Shown piece after piece: positions 17,193 through 26,415 of a stretch of DNA of 64,000 nucleotides. Origin of the DNA: COE1 sp963596435 (lineage in GTDB: Bacteria; Bacillota; Clostridia; Lachnospirales; Lachnospiraceae); assembly GCA_963596435.1 (NCBI GenBank), contig CAVBMG010000005.1, positions 12,471-76,470 on the forward strand, given 5' to 3'. A program made the position numbers and the translations under genes. The notes beneath the pieces were generated by a model, which was given only the letters and a program-made list of their open reading frames with translations, did not search any database and was not told the DNA's origin. Every line of letters starts with the position of its first letter. The stretch's first letter is position 1.

Positions 17193-18701
17193 CTATAAAC
17201 ATGTAATCTTATCAAAGGTAATATTCTCACATAACTGTAACGAGATATTCTGTCTGCGACTTTCTCCTGGAATTCCTATTGTAATATTGCGAAATGTAAT
17301 ATCTTTTAACTCATGTCCTGGTTCATCAAAGCCAATCAGTTCAATGGCATCGCAATAGCCTCTCTCTTCCTTATAGTGGTCGTAATATTTTCCACTGATG
17401 CTCAGATTCTCAAAAGAACAGTCTTCAAAATATGGCTGTACATCTGCTGCAATACCATCATTATTATACCCTACTGAATGCAGTAACACTCTTGTCACTT
17501 TACAATCTGTTGCGTGTACATCTCTCACATACCCGCCTCTTTTCCAGGTGCCTTTTATCTCTATTCCAAATAGTGAACTGGACATATCACAGTCCCATAT
17601 CCGCACATCTTCCACGCCGCCTGACATCTCACTTCCTATCGTAATGCCATGTCCATAAGCACTGCGACAGTCAAATATCCTGATATGTTTCGCAGGCCTG
17701 CCTATTCTGTTACCTTCCGGGTTTTTACCGGATTTAATTGCAATGGAATCATCCCCGGTATAGAAATTACAGTCAAATATCGTACAGTTCGTAGAGGAAT
17801 CCGGGTCCCAGCCATCCCCGTTCCATACATTCTCCGAATAAAAAGTACAATGATTTGTGACAATCGTGTCAGAATATATCATATGTACATTCCAGCTTGC
17901 ACCATTCCTCAATGCCACCCCGGATAAAATAATATTCTGGCAGTTGCTCATATTGATTAATCTTGGACGCACTCTGCCGGGAATCGTCCTTTCATTCTCA
18001 CATTCCTTAATCTGTTCCCCCAATGCTTCCAACTGTTCTTTCATATTCTCTGTTTCCACTGCTATGACCCGCTCTGCCAAAACTCTGCCACCACTGGCTA
18101 TCGTGCCTTTTCCACGAATTACTACATTACGACAGTTATATCCAGCCTCATGATTCAACTCTCCCAGATTAAGAAGACTGCTATAGCAATAAAGCTCTGT
18201 TCCCTCAAAACGGCTCCATATCTTTGGCAGATAATCCTCCATTCTGTCCGTTCCCTGAAGTACAGCTCCTTCCTCAAGATAAAGCTCCATGTCACTATGC
18301 ATCCTGAGTGCTCCCGTCAGATAGATACCCTTTGGTAGATATACCGCTTCATCTTCCTTACAATCATCCAATGCCTTTTGCAACGCCACTGTATTCAGAG
18401 TATTACCATCCCCTACAGCATAATAAGGTGCTGCTGTTACATCAATACGCTGTTTTGCCTTTCCGGTTGTCAGTGTAACCCTTTCCAAATTTCCCGTTGG
18501 CAGAGATTTCATCTCAATCTCATAGTCTGTGCATGCCGTTAATCCAGTCAGTGTAAAATGTGTCTTGTCCGTTTCACCTACTCTATCGCCATTACACCAG
18601 ATCTCATATCCCGTCTCCCGCACATCTGCTGCCTTTTCCCAATATAAAACAATCTCATCCTCAAATACAATTGATTCTATTCTTCCCATACCAATAAACA
18701 T
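17193..18701 (-). CDS. GH28 polygalacturonase with an N-terminal Fn3-like domain
   Basis: 502 residues. Residues about 5-80 look like a fibronectin-III domain (VLYWEKAADVRETGYEIWCNG, TDYEIEM). The rest is a GH28 beta-helix with NGDGWDPDSS, GDDSIAIKSG, YGHGITIGSE and GIEIKGT, so all four catalytic motifs are intact. The layout matches exo-polygalacturonases of the PelB/PehX type, which release galacturonate from oligomers. There is no signal peptide. The RBS GGAGG is only 1 nt from this ATG and 13 nt from the ATG at 18689, so the exact start is uncertain. It lies in an operon between a GH106-like gene (9 bp upstream) and GH105-GH28 (21 bp downstream). Confidence 0.9.
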   Translation of the reverse strand: MFIGMGRIESIVFEDEIVLYWEKAADVRETGYEIWCNGDRVGETDKTHFTLTGLTACTDYEIEMKSLPTGNLERVTLTTGKAKQRIDVTAAPYYAVGDGNTLNTVALQKALDDCKEDEAVYLPKGIYLTGALRMHSDMELYLEEGAVLQGTDRMEDYLPKIWSRFEGTELYCYSSLLNLGELNHEAGYNCRNVVIRGKGTIASGGRVLAERVIAVETENMKEQLEALGEQIKECENERTIPGRVRPRLINMSNCQNIILSGVALRNGASWNVHMIYSDTIVTNHCTFYSENVWNGDGWDPDSSTNCTIFDCNFYTGDDSIAIKSGKNPEGNRIGRPAKHIRIFDCRSAYGHGITIGSEMSGGVEDVRIWDCDMSSSLFGIEIKGTWKRGGYVRDVHATDCKVTRVLLHSVGYNNDGIAADVQPYFEDCSFENLSISGKYYDHYKEERGYCDAIELIGFDEPGHELKDITFRNITIGIPGESRRQNISLQLCENITFDKITCL

Positions 18702-18710
18702 ACCTCCAAC

Positions 18711-20819
18711 TTACCTGCCCACAATCCCATAGGGGATTCCTGCACCCACATACACATTAGCTGCACTTCCTGTAAACACGACCTTAATCTCATTCTCTCC
18801 CACATGCAGATATGGTCCAATCATAAATCTATGTGGTGCATACAGACTCATCCCGGCAAACGCCCCATTACACCAGCACTCTGCCATTTCTTCCCCCAAG
18901 ATACTAAACTCCTCGTTTTCATTGACCACATCCGTATCATATTTCCATACATACTCTGCCCTGTTATTTTCTTTACTTAGCAGTGTGAAATCACCAGTCC
19001 TATCTCCCATATCCAGCTTCTGTGCAATCTCTTTCAATGGTATTTCACAAGTCTCATCTAATATAAGTAGCTGCATCTGTAACGGTGCTAACTGCACATG
19101 ATACTTTCCCTGTGACTCTTCACAGCCATATTCACCACTCCACAGATTCATGCTGATATAACGTATCCCCTGTGGTATCTCCATCCAGGTATCTATCCTC
19201 TGTTGTCCTTCATTACACAGTAGAATCATCTCTACATTATCTTTTATCAATGTCTCCCTGCGCAATGTAGCATATGTCCCTTCCAGCCTGTATTTGCAGT
19301 ATGGCAACACATCTTTCAGAAGTTTCTGTGTATTCTGATAGATCTTTATTCCCTGCGCTTTTTCAGAAATATCAGCACCTATGACATTCAATACCTTATC
19401 AAATGTATAACCCTGTATACACAATCTATCGTTTTGTACTTCAGGCATCAGCACCATCGGCACATAATGAAATGGTATCTGATTCTCATACAATGCTGCT
19501 ACTTCTTCAAAAGGTACTCTATTGTTGTCACATAACACGGCTATCCTGGCATCATCCCTGGAATCTGTCATCAAATAAGAAATACGCTTCATATAGTCTG
19601 ATATCTGTCTGTAATACTTCCACCAGATATTGTTAGGTCCTACATCAGGCGGGCGCTCTCCGCTGCGCTGCCCTTCCACACTATAATAAAAAGCATGAGG
19701 TACGAACAGATTCACGCCCCGCATACCCAGCCAGTTGATGTACCAGATCATATCCTCCCCTTTAAAATACCAGGGAATTTTCTCACGGTTACATACGCCG
19801 AAGCATTCATTGGCATTACGTCTCCTGCCCAGCAATCTTGCAATATCTGCACTGAGTTTCGCCTGTACCGAATCGAATTCCCGCAGTCCACCGCTCTCTG
19901 GCGATACTCTGCGCATGATAAGATCCTGCCCTGGAATGTGAAAATACAATTCTTCTTCCACATCATCACTTACTTCCGGATGTCCCATCAGGCTGATACC
20001 ATGCTCCTCACACCAGCAGGAAAGCTTCGCATAGAAATTCTCTCTTAAATGCTTTTTGATTAATTTATGATAAATGACAGTAGTGTCATTTTTATTTTGA
20101 TTGAATATTGCCTCCAGCTCCTCAAGTCTGCCTCCTGCTGCCATGATTTCTTTCTCCAGTCCCGGAAGCCATTCTCTGAATTGTCCTGCATTACGTCCAA
20201 GCGCACATGGTTCATCTGTGAAAAAGGCAATGACTGTATTGCCAAAATACTCAGACAATGCTTCATAATAACGGTCATGAGTAAGATGAATAAAACAGTC
20301 AACTGCTTCAGGATTCAGGATATCAGCAGACAGCGGCGCTCCCGCTTCCCCATCATCTTCTCCAAAATGGATACCCCTGATCGTTCCCTGCGTATAGTCA
20401 TAGACCAGATATTTTCCATCCGGGAACTGTGTTATGATTTCTCCCTGTTCTGGCTTTTCCTTCAGTAACCGTATGCCTTTTGACGCAAAAGTCGGATTCG
20501 TTGCCACGACCTGCCCATGTGCAGAACCGGACGGATACATGCCTTCATCATAAAGCACGACTTTCATGTTCAGCTCTGCAGCCGTTTCCACGATATATTT
20601 CACCACATGAAAGTATTCCTCTGAAAGATATTTCAGGCTCTTGGGAATACCGATTCTTGGATGCAGCACAATGCCATTGACTCCTTTTTCCACATAATCG
20701 GTAAGCTGTTTTTTTATTTTATCTTTGTCAGGTGCATCATTGTAAAACCAGAAAGGAATCGGTGTAAATTCCACAGAAGGATGCTTTAAATTCCCTATAA
20801 TCGTATCAATAATCCCCAT
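18711..20819 (-). CDS. Glycoside hydrolase, GH106-like (possible alpha-L-rhamnosidase)
   Basis: 702 residues, no signal peptide. The N-terminal half looks like a glycosidase TIM barrel: FTPIPFWFYNDAPDK, GVNGIVLHPRIG, NMKVVLYDEGMYPSG, VIAFFTDEP and HGISLMGHPEVSD. The C-terminal region has a beta-rich accessory domain ending LHVGENEIKVVFTGSAANVYVG. The opening resembles GH106-type enzymes that remove L-rhamnose from rhamnogalacturonan, which would suit its place between GH28 and a GH43 remnant. The assignment rests on motif resemblance and context; another clan-A glycosidase family remains possible. Confidence 0.55.
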   Translation of the reverse strand: MGIIDTIIGNLKHPSVEFTPIPFWFYNDAPDKDKIKKQLTDYVEKGVNGIVLHPRIGIPKSLKYLSEEYFHVVKYIVETAAELNMKVVLYDEGMYPSGSAHGQVVATNPTFASKGIRLLKEKPEQGEIITQFPDGKYLVYDYTQGTIRGIHFGEDDGEAGAPLSADILNPEAVDCFIHLTHDRYYEALSEYFGNTVIAFFTDEPCALGRNAGQFREWLPGLEKEIMAAGGRLEELEAIFNQNKNDTTVIYHKLIKKHLRENFYAKLSCWCEEHGISLMGHPEVSDDVEEELYFHIPGQDLIMRRVSPESGGLREFDSVQAKLSADIARLLGRRRNANECFGVCNREKIPWYFKGEDMIWYINWLGMRGVNLFVPHAFYYSVEGQRSGERPPDVGPNNIWWKYYRQISDYMKRISYLMTDSRDDARIAVLCDNNRVPFEEVAALYENQIPFHYVPMVLMPEVQNDRLCIQGYTFDKVLNVIGADISEKAQGIKIYQNTQKLLKDVLPYCKYRLEGTYATLRRETLIKDNVEMILLCNEGQQRIDTWMEIPQGIRYISMNLWSGEYGCEESQGKYHVQLAPLQMQLLILDETCEIPLKEIAQKLDMGDRTGDFTLLSKENNRAEYVWKYDTDVVNENEEFSILGEEMAECWCNGAFAGMSLYAPHRFMIGPYLHVGENEIKVVFTGSAANVYVGAGIPYGIVGR

Positions 20820-20837
20820 TAATTCTTCTCCTGTTAG

Positions 20838-21577
20838 CTAATAAGTCATTTTGAATTGTTCTGCTGCTGCATAACCATCTGTAAGGTTCTCGTTATTTTC
20901 AGCATACACTCCGACCATTGTTCCTGCGAAGCTTCGTCCAACTACCTCATTTGCAAGATAGCGTGTGGTCAGTGAGGTCAGCTCCTTTATGTTCTGCATT
21001 TACACTGATGCAGCATTGGAAATCCGCTTGTGGGATAAGTATCATTGCCATTTTCCCCTGTGGTCTTATATCATCCCGATTAGACAGAATAGGATTATGG
21101 GGACATGCCTCGTATTCTCCCCATATTGTACGACTCCTGCTGATTGTTATCATATGATTAGCTGCTGTTCCACCCTCTGCGGCCATCAGATAATACCACT
21201 CACCTATATGGTACACATGAGGCGCTTCCAGATGTGGTCCGCCGCTTCCATGCTAGATAGGTCTGAAGGCTTCCTTTATTTCTCCTGTAAAAGGGTCTGC
21301 CACTCCCATAGATATCGTTTTCTGCATACTCCCACAACGTTCATTGGTGCTGTAATACAGCTTGTCGGCTTCCCAATAGAGATCTGGGTCTACACCGCCT
21401 ACCTGTATCCATACCGGCTTTGACCAGGAACCTGCAGGATTCTCTGCATGTATGATAAAATTGCCATACCCTTCTACTGCTGCCGTAAGATAAAAAATCC
21501 CTTCCCACCCGGCATATACTCGGGTCTGCATGAAAGCCCGTCAGTATGGGATTCTGATACAAAATGTCATTTATCAT
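20838..21577 (-). pseudogene. Decayed GH43 glycosidase
   Basis: The start ATG and NPILTGFHADPSICRVG give the five-bladed-propeller entry of GH43 with its catalytic Asp. The frame then shifts near 21525 and continues as FYLTAAVEGYGNFIIHAENP, through GGVDPDLYWEADKLYYS, to an in-frame TAG at 21253-21255 where a Trp is expected. The same frame resumes HGSGGPHLEAPHVYHIGEWYYLMAAEGGT. A further deletion or shift precedes the C-terminus LTTRYLANEVVGRSF and the stop at 20838. Intact GH43 enzymes of this group are about 500 residues; only about 245 codons remain. The substrate was probably arabinan or xylan side chains. Both flanking genes are intact. Confidence 0.88.
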
Positions 21578-21578
21578 A

Positions 21579-22583
21579 TTAATCCTCTTTTCTGCGCAGG
21601 TGCTTCTGCATAATCTCTCCCCAGTTGTCTGCTATCTGCTCGATTCCTCTACAGCTTGGATGTGTACCATCGGCTGATATCAGTGCTGCATCATTTAACA
21701 GTGTCAGTCCGTCTGTAAAAATCAATCTTTCTGAAGCATATTTACTTACAATGGTACGCATTTTGCCTGCAAGCTCCTGTTCTGTTTCTTCCCCATTAAA
21801 GCCAAAAATAGATGTGGCAAATACCGGCCGGGAATCCTCTGCTAAAATCCGTGTAAAACAGTCCACTCTTTTCTCAAATTCAAACAGACTCAGACGTCTC
21901 TTTTCTCCAACTGCATTGATACCCATTTCTACTGATGCGAAATCCCAATCCTTGCGTGACACCAGATATTCTGCCATCTTTTCTTCCATAAGGGCGCAGC
22001 CTGCAAAGCCCATGTTGATATAATCTGTATGTAACCTTTGGGCAATGCGGAAAGGATAAGAATTGGGTTGAATCAGACCTAGGCTTCCATGAGTAATGGA
22101 AGAACCGTATGCCAGATAAGTCCTAGGTGGCAGTTCGTCCCTCGCCGGAGGTTCTGTTTCTCCTGATACACCCACATAATAGCAAGGCGTATACGGCATA
22201 ATCACACGGACTACCTCAGGGGCAAAGGGCAGATTGTTTTCCTTAGAAATCTGCTGTAATTTCTCCATATTCTGTGGATATTCTATATGAACCAAAGTAT
22301 TCACATCACTGATATTCTTTGAAGAATACTCCCATCCACCCTGAAATGAGCCAAAGAAAATATGAACTGTAGCGCTCTCTGCAACCATATCTGAACGCAG
22401 AATCAAATCCACAGAGCCCTTTGGCATCTTAAAGCGCAGCTCCACTCCTGTTGAAAAGCAGTTATTCATCACTCCATCGCTGATAGCATTTCGTGTCTGC
22501 TCACATACTCTACGCAGCAGGCAGCCTTTTTCCGTGTGCTCCATCTCTTCTACATTATGAAATAAAATATTATCAAATATCAT
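21579..22583 (-). CDS. SGNH/GDSL-family carbohydrate esterase
   Basis: 334 residues. An N-terminal beta-sandwich (about 1-130) is followed by an SGNH hydrolase domain: block I YGSSITHGS holds the nucleophile Ser, GFAGCALME the oxyanion Gly, EMGINAV stands in place of the block III Asn motif, and DGTHPSCRG holds the catalytic Asp and His. This two-domain layout is common in acetyl esterases acting on plant polysaccharides. It overlaps the upstream GH2 by 11 bp and precedes the GH43 remnant, so it is co-transcribed. There is no signal peptide. The likely role is deacetylation of imported pectic oligomers; the acyl group is inferred. Confidence 0.82.
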   Translation of the reverse strand: MIFDNILFHNVEEMEHTEKGCLLRRVCEQTRNAISDGVMNNCFSTGVELRFKMPKGSVDLILRSDMVAESATVHIFFGSFQGGWEYSSKNISDVNTLVHIEYPQNMEKLQQISKENNLPFAPEVVRVIMPYTPCYYVGVSGETEPPARDELPPRTYLAYGSSITHGSLGLIQPNSYPFRIAQRLHTDYINMGFAGCALMEEKMAEYLVSRKDWDFASVEMGINAVGEKRRLSLFEFEKRVDCFTRILAEDSRPVFATSIFGFNGEETEQELAGKMRTIVSKYASERLIFTDGLTLLNDAALISADGTHPSCRGIEQIADNWGEIMQKHLRRKED

Positions 22584-24915
22584 ATAAACAAATCTCTCCT
22601 TCCATCAGTCCGCTTCCGTATGCCCTAACTTTTACTCTGCCTTTACCGGTTCTGTGAATCAGGACACTTGCATGCCCCTGATACAGATGTATGCTGTCGT
22701 TGTTGTATGGTTCATCCCCTGTAATATCCCCATTATCTACACCAAGCAACTGTGCATCGCCTTCTACTGCAAAAAATACTTTTGCACTCTCTCTGAAAAC
22801 CGGGTGATTCTCTTCATCATAAGCCCTGACTTTTAATAAAAGGTACTCGTCATCCGTTATCTCAGTGTCAAATTGCAATTTAACTGCCAGCGAAGGAATC
22901 TCAAGCTCCTGTCTGCATACCTCAGTTCCATGATTTTTACCGATAACTGTCACTTTTCCCTGTAAATATGGAATGTATCCTGTAATACAATGATTTGCAC
23001 AGGTCTGTGGAGATGGTAACAGAAATTCCTTATCAGCGACCTGTAAAGTTATCTCCTCACAATTCGATGCAATCATATACGGGAGTACCGTCTTATGAAA
23101 CATAGGAAATTCCCAGTGATTTACATAATGCGGATAATCCCAGTGTTCCTTGACTCCCTTATCCGGGATAGTGTAATCAGCCACTGCAAAATGCACCATA
23201 GGCTCGTCCGTCCAATAGCTCTGCATCAGCCATGCAATCTGCCTTTTCTCCATATCTGTAGAGAACAACGCTCCTGACCAGCCCTTAGCAGGCCAGCCCA
23301 TAGATTCTCCCAGATAATCTATTCCCGTCCAGATAAAGCCCCCAATACAATAAGAATGCTCTACCACATCAAACCACGGATTGCGCTCTGTATAATTCTG
23401 AAACTTCTCACCCTCACCACGAAAATACATATACGTCTCCGTCCCAAGAATCAGCTTATCCGGTATCAGCTCATGCATTCTTTCATACCATTGCTCCTGA
23501 TAATTACAGGCAAGTACATCCACATACTGCGCAATGCGCTCTATCTGATGTATCCTGTCATCTATATCAAATATCTCACCCTTGCGCACTTCGTCTACAT
23601 ATTTCTGGATATCCTTGACCTGCGACATATCTACTGCTGCCTCCGGCCAGAAGAAATGTGGATTCATTGCCAGCGTCACAGGTCTGGTATTGTCAAGCTC
23701 CTTTACCTTTTTCACATGTGCCTGCAATAACTTCAGCATACCATCATGTGCCTGATTCTCTACCTCATTTCCAACACCCCAGAAAATGACAGAAGGCCTG
23801 TTACGGTCTCTTTTCACCATAGTCTCAATATCTCGCTGCCACTCCGTAGCATAATGTCTTCCGTAGGCTCCGCCTGTCCATTTATCAAAAGCCTCTTCAT
23901 ATACATAAAAGCCCATCTCGTCACACAAATCCAGCATCTCCGGAGAAAACAGATGGTGGGCAAGCCGCAGCGCATTGCAGCCGATTTCTTTAAGCTTCTT
24001 TAACCGCATTCTGTAAATATCCTTTGGTACTGCTGTTCCGAAAGGCCCCGCCTCCTGATGAAGACACACACCTTTTAATTTTACTTCCTTACTATTAACA
24101 AGCAGACCTCTGTGCAAATCTGTCTGTATACTTCGTATGCCATAATGAAAGCTGGCAGCATCTTCTTTCTTGACCAGTGCGACGTTGATTGTGTACAGAT
24201 AGGGCTCCTCTGCACTCCATAAATGGCACTTTTCTCTTGGAATCGTCAAAAGAACACGTTCTCCCTGTCCTGACACACTGGCAAGCACTTCTTTGTCTGC
24301 ATCATCCACAAGCTCTACAAATATCTCTTTATCTATGCCCGCATTCACTACAAGCTGCACCTGACTTTCTGATATCAGCTCTGTCGTGACCTGAATATCT
24401 TCCTGAACCAGATGTTCTCTTGCTGTCTCCAGAAGATATACCTTTCGATAGATTCCTGCGCCACTGTACCATCTGTCAGCAGGAGTATGTGTACTATCCA
24501 CTCTTACAAGAATTTCATTTTCTCCGGATATCAGCATTTGTGTGACATTTAACTGAAAAGGACTATAGCCGTAGCGCCTGCCGCCTGCTTCCTGCCCATT
24601 TACCCAGACTGTACTCATTTCATATACGCCATCAAAGCACAGTGTATATTCCAACTGTTCATCCTTTACCAGATTGATTCGTGTCCTGTACCAACCGATT
24701 CCCCATCTGTTGCGGAAGCCTTGATCCGTACCTCTCTCCATATCACGGTCAAACGGACAGTCCACTGCCCAGTCATGTGGTAGTCTAATTTCCCTATAGG
24801 ACAGTTGTGCTGCGTCTGTCAGTGTCAATGCCTGTATCTGCAAGCCTTTTTGTAATGCAAATTCCCATTTCTGCCCTGCTCCACTTAATGATATCATACG
24901 CCTTTTATTCTTCAT
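22573..24915 (-). CDS. GH2 glycosidase, beta-galactosidase-like
   Basis: 780 residues with the full GH2 plan: a sugar-binding jelly roll (IRLPHDWAVDCPF, WYRTRI, STVWVNGQEAG), an Ig-like domain, and a TIM barrel with the acid/base Glu in FWGVGNEVENQ and the nucleophile Glu in LILGTETYMYF, followed by C-terminal Ig-like domains (VRAYDEENHPVFRESAKVFF, AQLLGVDNGDITGDE). There is no signal peptide. In this setting removal of beta-galactose from RG-I galactan or xyloglucan side chains is likely, though beta-glucuronidase or arabinopyranosidase activity is possible. The RBS GGGGTGAAG lies shortly before the ATG. It is the first intact gene of the leftward operon. Confidence 0.88.
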   Translation of the reverse strand: MKNKRRMISLSGAGQKWEFALQKGLQIQALTLTDAAQLSYREIRLPHDWAVDCPFDRDMERGTDQGFRNRWGIGWYRTRINLVKDEQLEYTLCFDGVYEMSTVWVNGQEAGGRRYGYSPFQLNVTQMLISGENEILVRVDSTHTPADRWYSGAGIYRKVYLLETAREHLVQEDIQVTTELISESQVQLVVNAGIDKEIFVELVDDADKEVLASVSGQGERVLLTIPREKCHLWSAEEPYLYTINVALVKKEDAASFHYGIRSIQTDLHRGLLVNSKEVKLKGVCLHQEAGPFGTAVPKDIYRMRLKKLKEIGCNALRLAHHLFSPEMLDLCDEMGFYVYEEAFDKWTGGAYGRHYATEWQRDIETMVKRDRNRPSVIFWGVGNEVENQAHDGMLKLLQAHVKKVKELDNTRPVTLAMNPHFFWPEAAVDMSQVKDIQKYVDEVRKGEIFDIDDRIHQIERIAQYVDVLACNYQEQWYERMHELIPDKLILGTETYMYFRGEGEKFQNYTERNPWFDVVEHSYCIGGFIWTGIDYLGESMGWPAKGWSGALFSTDMEKRQIAWLMQSYWTDEPMVHFAVADYTIPDKGVKEHWDYPHYVNHWEFPMFHKTVLPYMIASNCEEITLQVADKEFLLPSPQTCANHCITGYIPYLQGKVTVIGKNHGTEVCRQELEIPSLAVKLQFDTEITDDEYLLLKVRAYDEENHPVFRESAKVFFAVEGDAQLLGVDNGDITGDEPYNNDSIHLYQGHASVLIHRTGKGRVKVRAYGSGLMEGEICLYDI

Positions 24916-24961
24916 GGCTTCACCCCATATATTTCTTTATTAATATTACACGCATTGCTGT

Positions 24962-25210
24962 TTACAGCAGCACTTCTGCATTGGTTCCATAATAGATGTC
25001 ATCCCGAAAAGCCAGCTTCTTAAATATATTCTCCATATGCTCCCAGTTATCATCTACTGTAAATTCATAGCTGTGTCCCCAGATATACAACAGCTGTGGC
25101 TCTTCTGTATCCGACTGCTGGAAACGTTCTATGCCCTCCATAATAGCTGCATCCGCATGATGGAAGCTTGCCTTGAGTCTTAACAAATCCGTTTGGAGTG
25201 TAAAATCACG
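24962..25210 (-). pseudogene. Polysaccharide deacetylase remnant
   Basis: About 80 codons read LKASFHHADAAIMEGIERF, LLYIWGHSYEF, NWEHMENIFKKL and DDIYYGTN, the C-terminal end of NodB-like polysaccharide deacetylases found in Lachnospiraceae. The catalytic N-terminal part is missing, no ATG is present (only TTG at 25186), and a stop sits in frame at 25211. It lies between the cluster promoter and GH2, so it is probably the residue of the operon's original first gene. Confidence 0.7.
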
Positions 25211-25231
25211 TCAGCTTGTAGCCACTATTCC

Positions 25232-25259
25232 AGTATAATTCACCCTCAATTAATGTAAA
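25232..25259 (-). promoter_or_regulatory. Candidate promoter of the leftward glycan operon
   Basis: On the minus strand TTTACA (25254-25259) and TATACT (25232-25237) are 16 bp apart, upstream of the deacetylase remnant and GH2. A direct repeat ends up immediately behind the -35 box, which suits activation by an AraC protein. Confidence 0.5.
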
Positions 25260-25260
25260 T

Positions 25261-25306
25261 GCACTATTCTATACTTTATTTATTTTCTATTGCATTATTC
25301 TATACT
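25261..25306. promoter_or_regulatory. Pair of direct repeats, probable AraC operator
   Basis: GCACTATTCTATACT (25261-25275) and GCATTATTCTATACT (25292-25306) match at 14 of 15 positions and are 31 bp apart, three helical turns. The first abuts the -35 box of the leftward promoter; the second overlaps the -35 box of the araC-like gene. Direct half-sites in phase are typical of AraC-family binding. Confidence 0.65.
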
Positions 25307-25318
25307 GATTATTATAAT
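25290..25318 (+). promoter_or_regulatory. Promoter of the AraC-family gene
   Basis: TTGCAT (25290-25295) and TATAAT (25313-25318) are 17 bp apart, 31 bp ahead of the start codon. Confidence 0.75.
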
Positions 25319-25349
25319 GTAAGTAACTATTTGGAAGGAGTCAGATATC

Positions 25350-26177
25350 ATGCCAGACAAGCCACTACTCATCAGGCGCACACATGCCATTCATGATTTT
25401 GATATGTCTTATGAAGAAATCAAAAAAGGCTGGCAGATGCCTTATATGCACCGCCATATTTCTTATGAAATATATCTGCTGTTATACGGAGAAAGGATTG
25501 TGACCATTGGAGAAGAGCATTATCTGGTGCATTCCGGTCATGCCACTCTTTTTGGCAGTGAAGTTCCACACTGCAGCCGTGGTGAGACTGATTTTTCAGG
25601 TATCTGCATCAGCTTCACCATAGAACTGCTGAAACAATATTTTAAGCAATCCACCATACATGAGCTTCTGCGGTGCTTCGACCATCCTATTATCTGTGTA
25701 CCCCCAGACTATCAGCAGACTCTGTTAGAAATGACACTATCCCACTCTTATGCTTCTGAAGCCAGATATCTGAAATTAGCACAGCTTCTCTATGATTTTG
25801 AATGTTTCCACAGGCAGCAGCCCTATGAAGAATCCGCTTATAATATCTCAACGCCCAATGCTGCCAAACGGCTTATGGAATATATCGACAGCAATTATAC
25901 GCAGATTTATTCTATCAGTGATATTAGCACTGCCCTTGATATTTCTGAAGCATATGTATATAAAGTCTTGCAAAAAGAAAAGGGCATGACACCCAAGGAC
26001 TACATCAATCAGCTGCGCATCCACCATGCTCTTCGTGAGCTGGAATACTCCAGCCATACTGTTTCAGCGATTGCAGAAGTAAGTGGTTATCAGTCTGTCA
26101 ATTATTTCATCCGTATATTCCGTTCCTATGTGGGCATGACTCCTACACAGTTCCGCAGACAGCTTTCTCAGTCATAA
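25350..26177 (+). CDS. AraC-family transcriptional regulator with a cupin sensor
   Basis: 275 residues. Residues about 25-150 form a cupin-type sugar-sensing domain (HRHISYEIYLLLYGERIVTIG, LFGSEVPHCSRGE). Residues about 170-272 contain the two AraC helix-turn-helix motifs (YSISDISTALDISEAYVYKVLQ and HTVSAIAEVSGYQSVNYFIRIF) and end GMTPTQFRRQ. RBS GGAAGGAG precedes the ATG. It is divergent from the pectin glycosidase operon, with a pair of direct repeats between them, so it most likely activates that operon in response to a pectic sugar and controls itself. Confidence 0.9.
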   Translation: MPDKPLLIRRTHAIHDFDMSYEEIKKGWQMPYMHRHISYEIYLLLYGERIVTIGEEHYLVHSGHATLFGSEVPHCSRGETDFSGICISFTIELLKQYFKQSTIHELLRCFDHPIICVPPDYQQTLLEMTLSHSYASEARYLKLAQLLYDFECFHRQQPYEESAYNISTPNAAKRLMEYIDSNYTQIYSISDISTALDISEAYVYKVLQKEKGMTPKDYINQLRIHHALRELEYSSHTVSAIAEVSGYQSVNYFIRIFRSYVGMTPTQFRRQLSQS

Positions 26178-26338
26178 ATTAACTTCCGTAAACTGAAAGC
26201 CCTGCCTTTGGACGCTCTCTTAAAACTGTCTATAAAATAAATAATAGCCGGAAGAATTAAATACTTTTATGCAGTTTTGAATCGGGGATAATATGGAGAT
26301 TAAATATCTATAACGGTTAAATTTATATTATTTTACGG

Positions 26339-26367
26339 TTGATTTTCGGATGTATTCCTGTTATAAT
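26339..26367 (+). promoter_or_regulatory. Promoter of the HTH-Uma2 gene
   Basis: TTGATT (26339-26344) and TATAAT (26362-26367) are separated by 17 bp, 48 bp ahead of the chosen ATG. Confidence 0.75.
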
Positions 26368-26415
26368 AAAGATATACCATATAGAATGTATGTACGCTGC
26401 GAAGGAGGTTTCTAT

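Noticed and set aside
9390..25210. Integrative element carrying the glycan cluster
   Set aside because: No integrase, relaxase, transposase or terminal repeats; only Rpn, which is not diagnostic.
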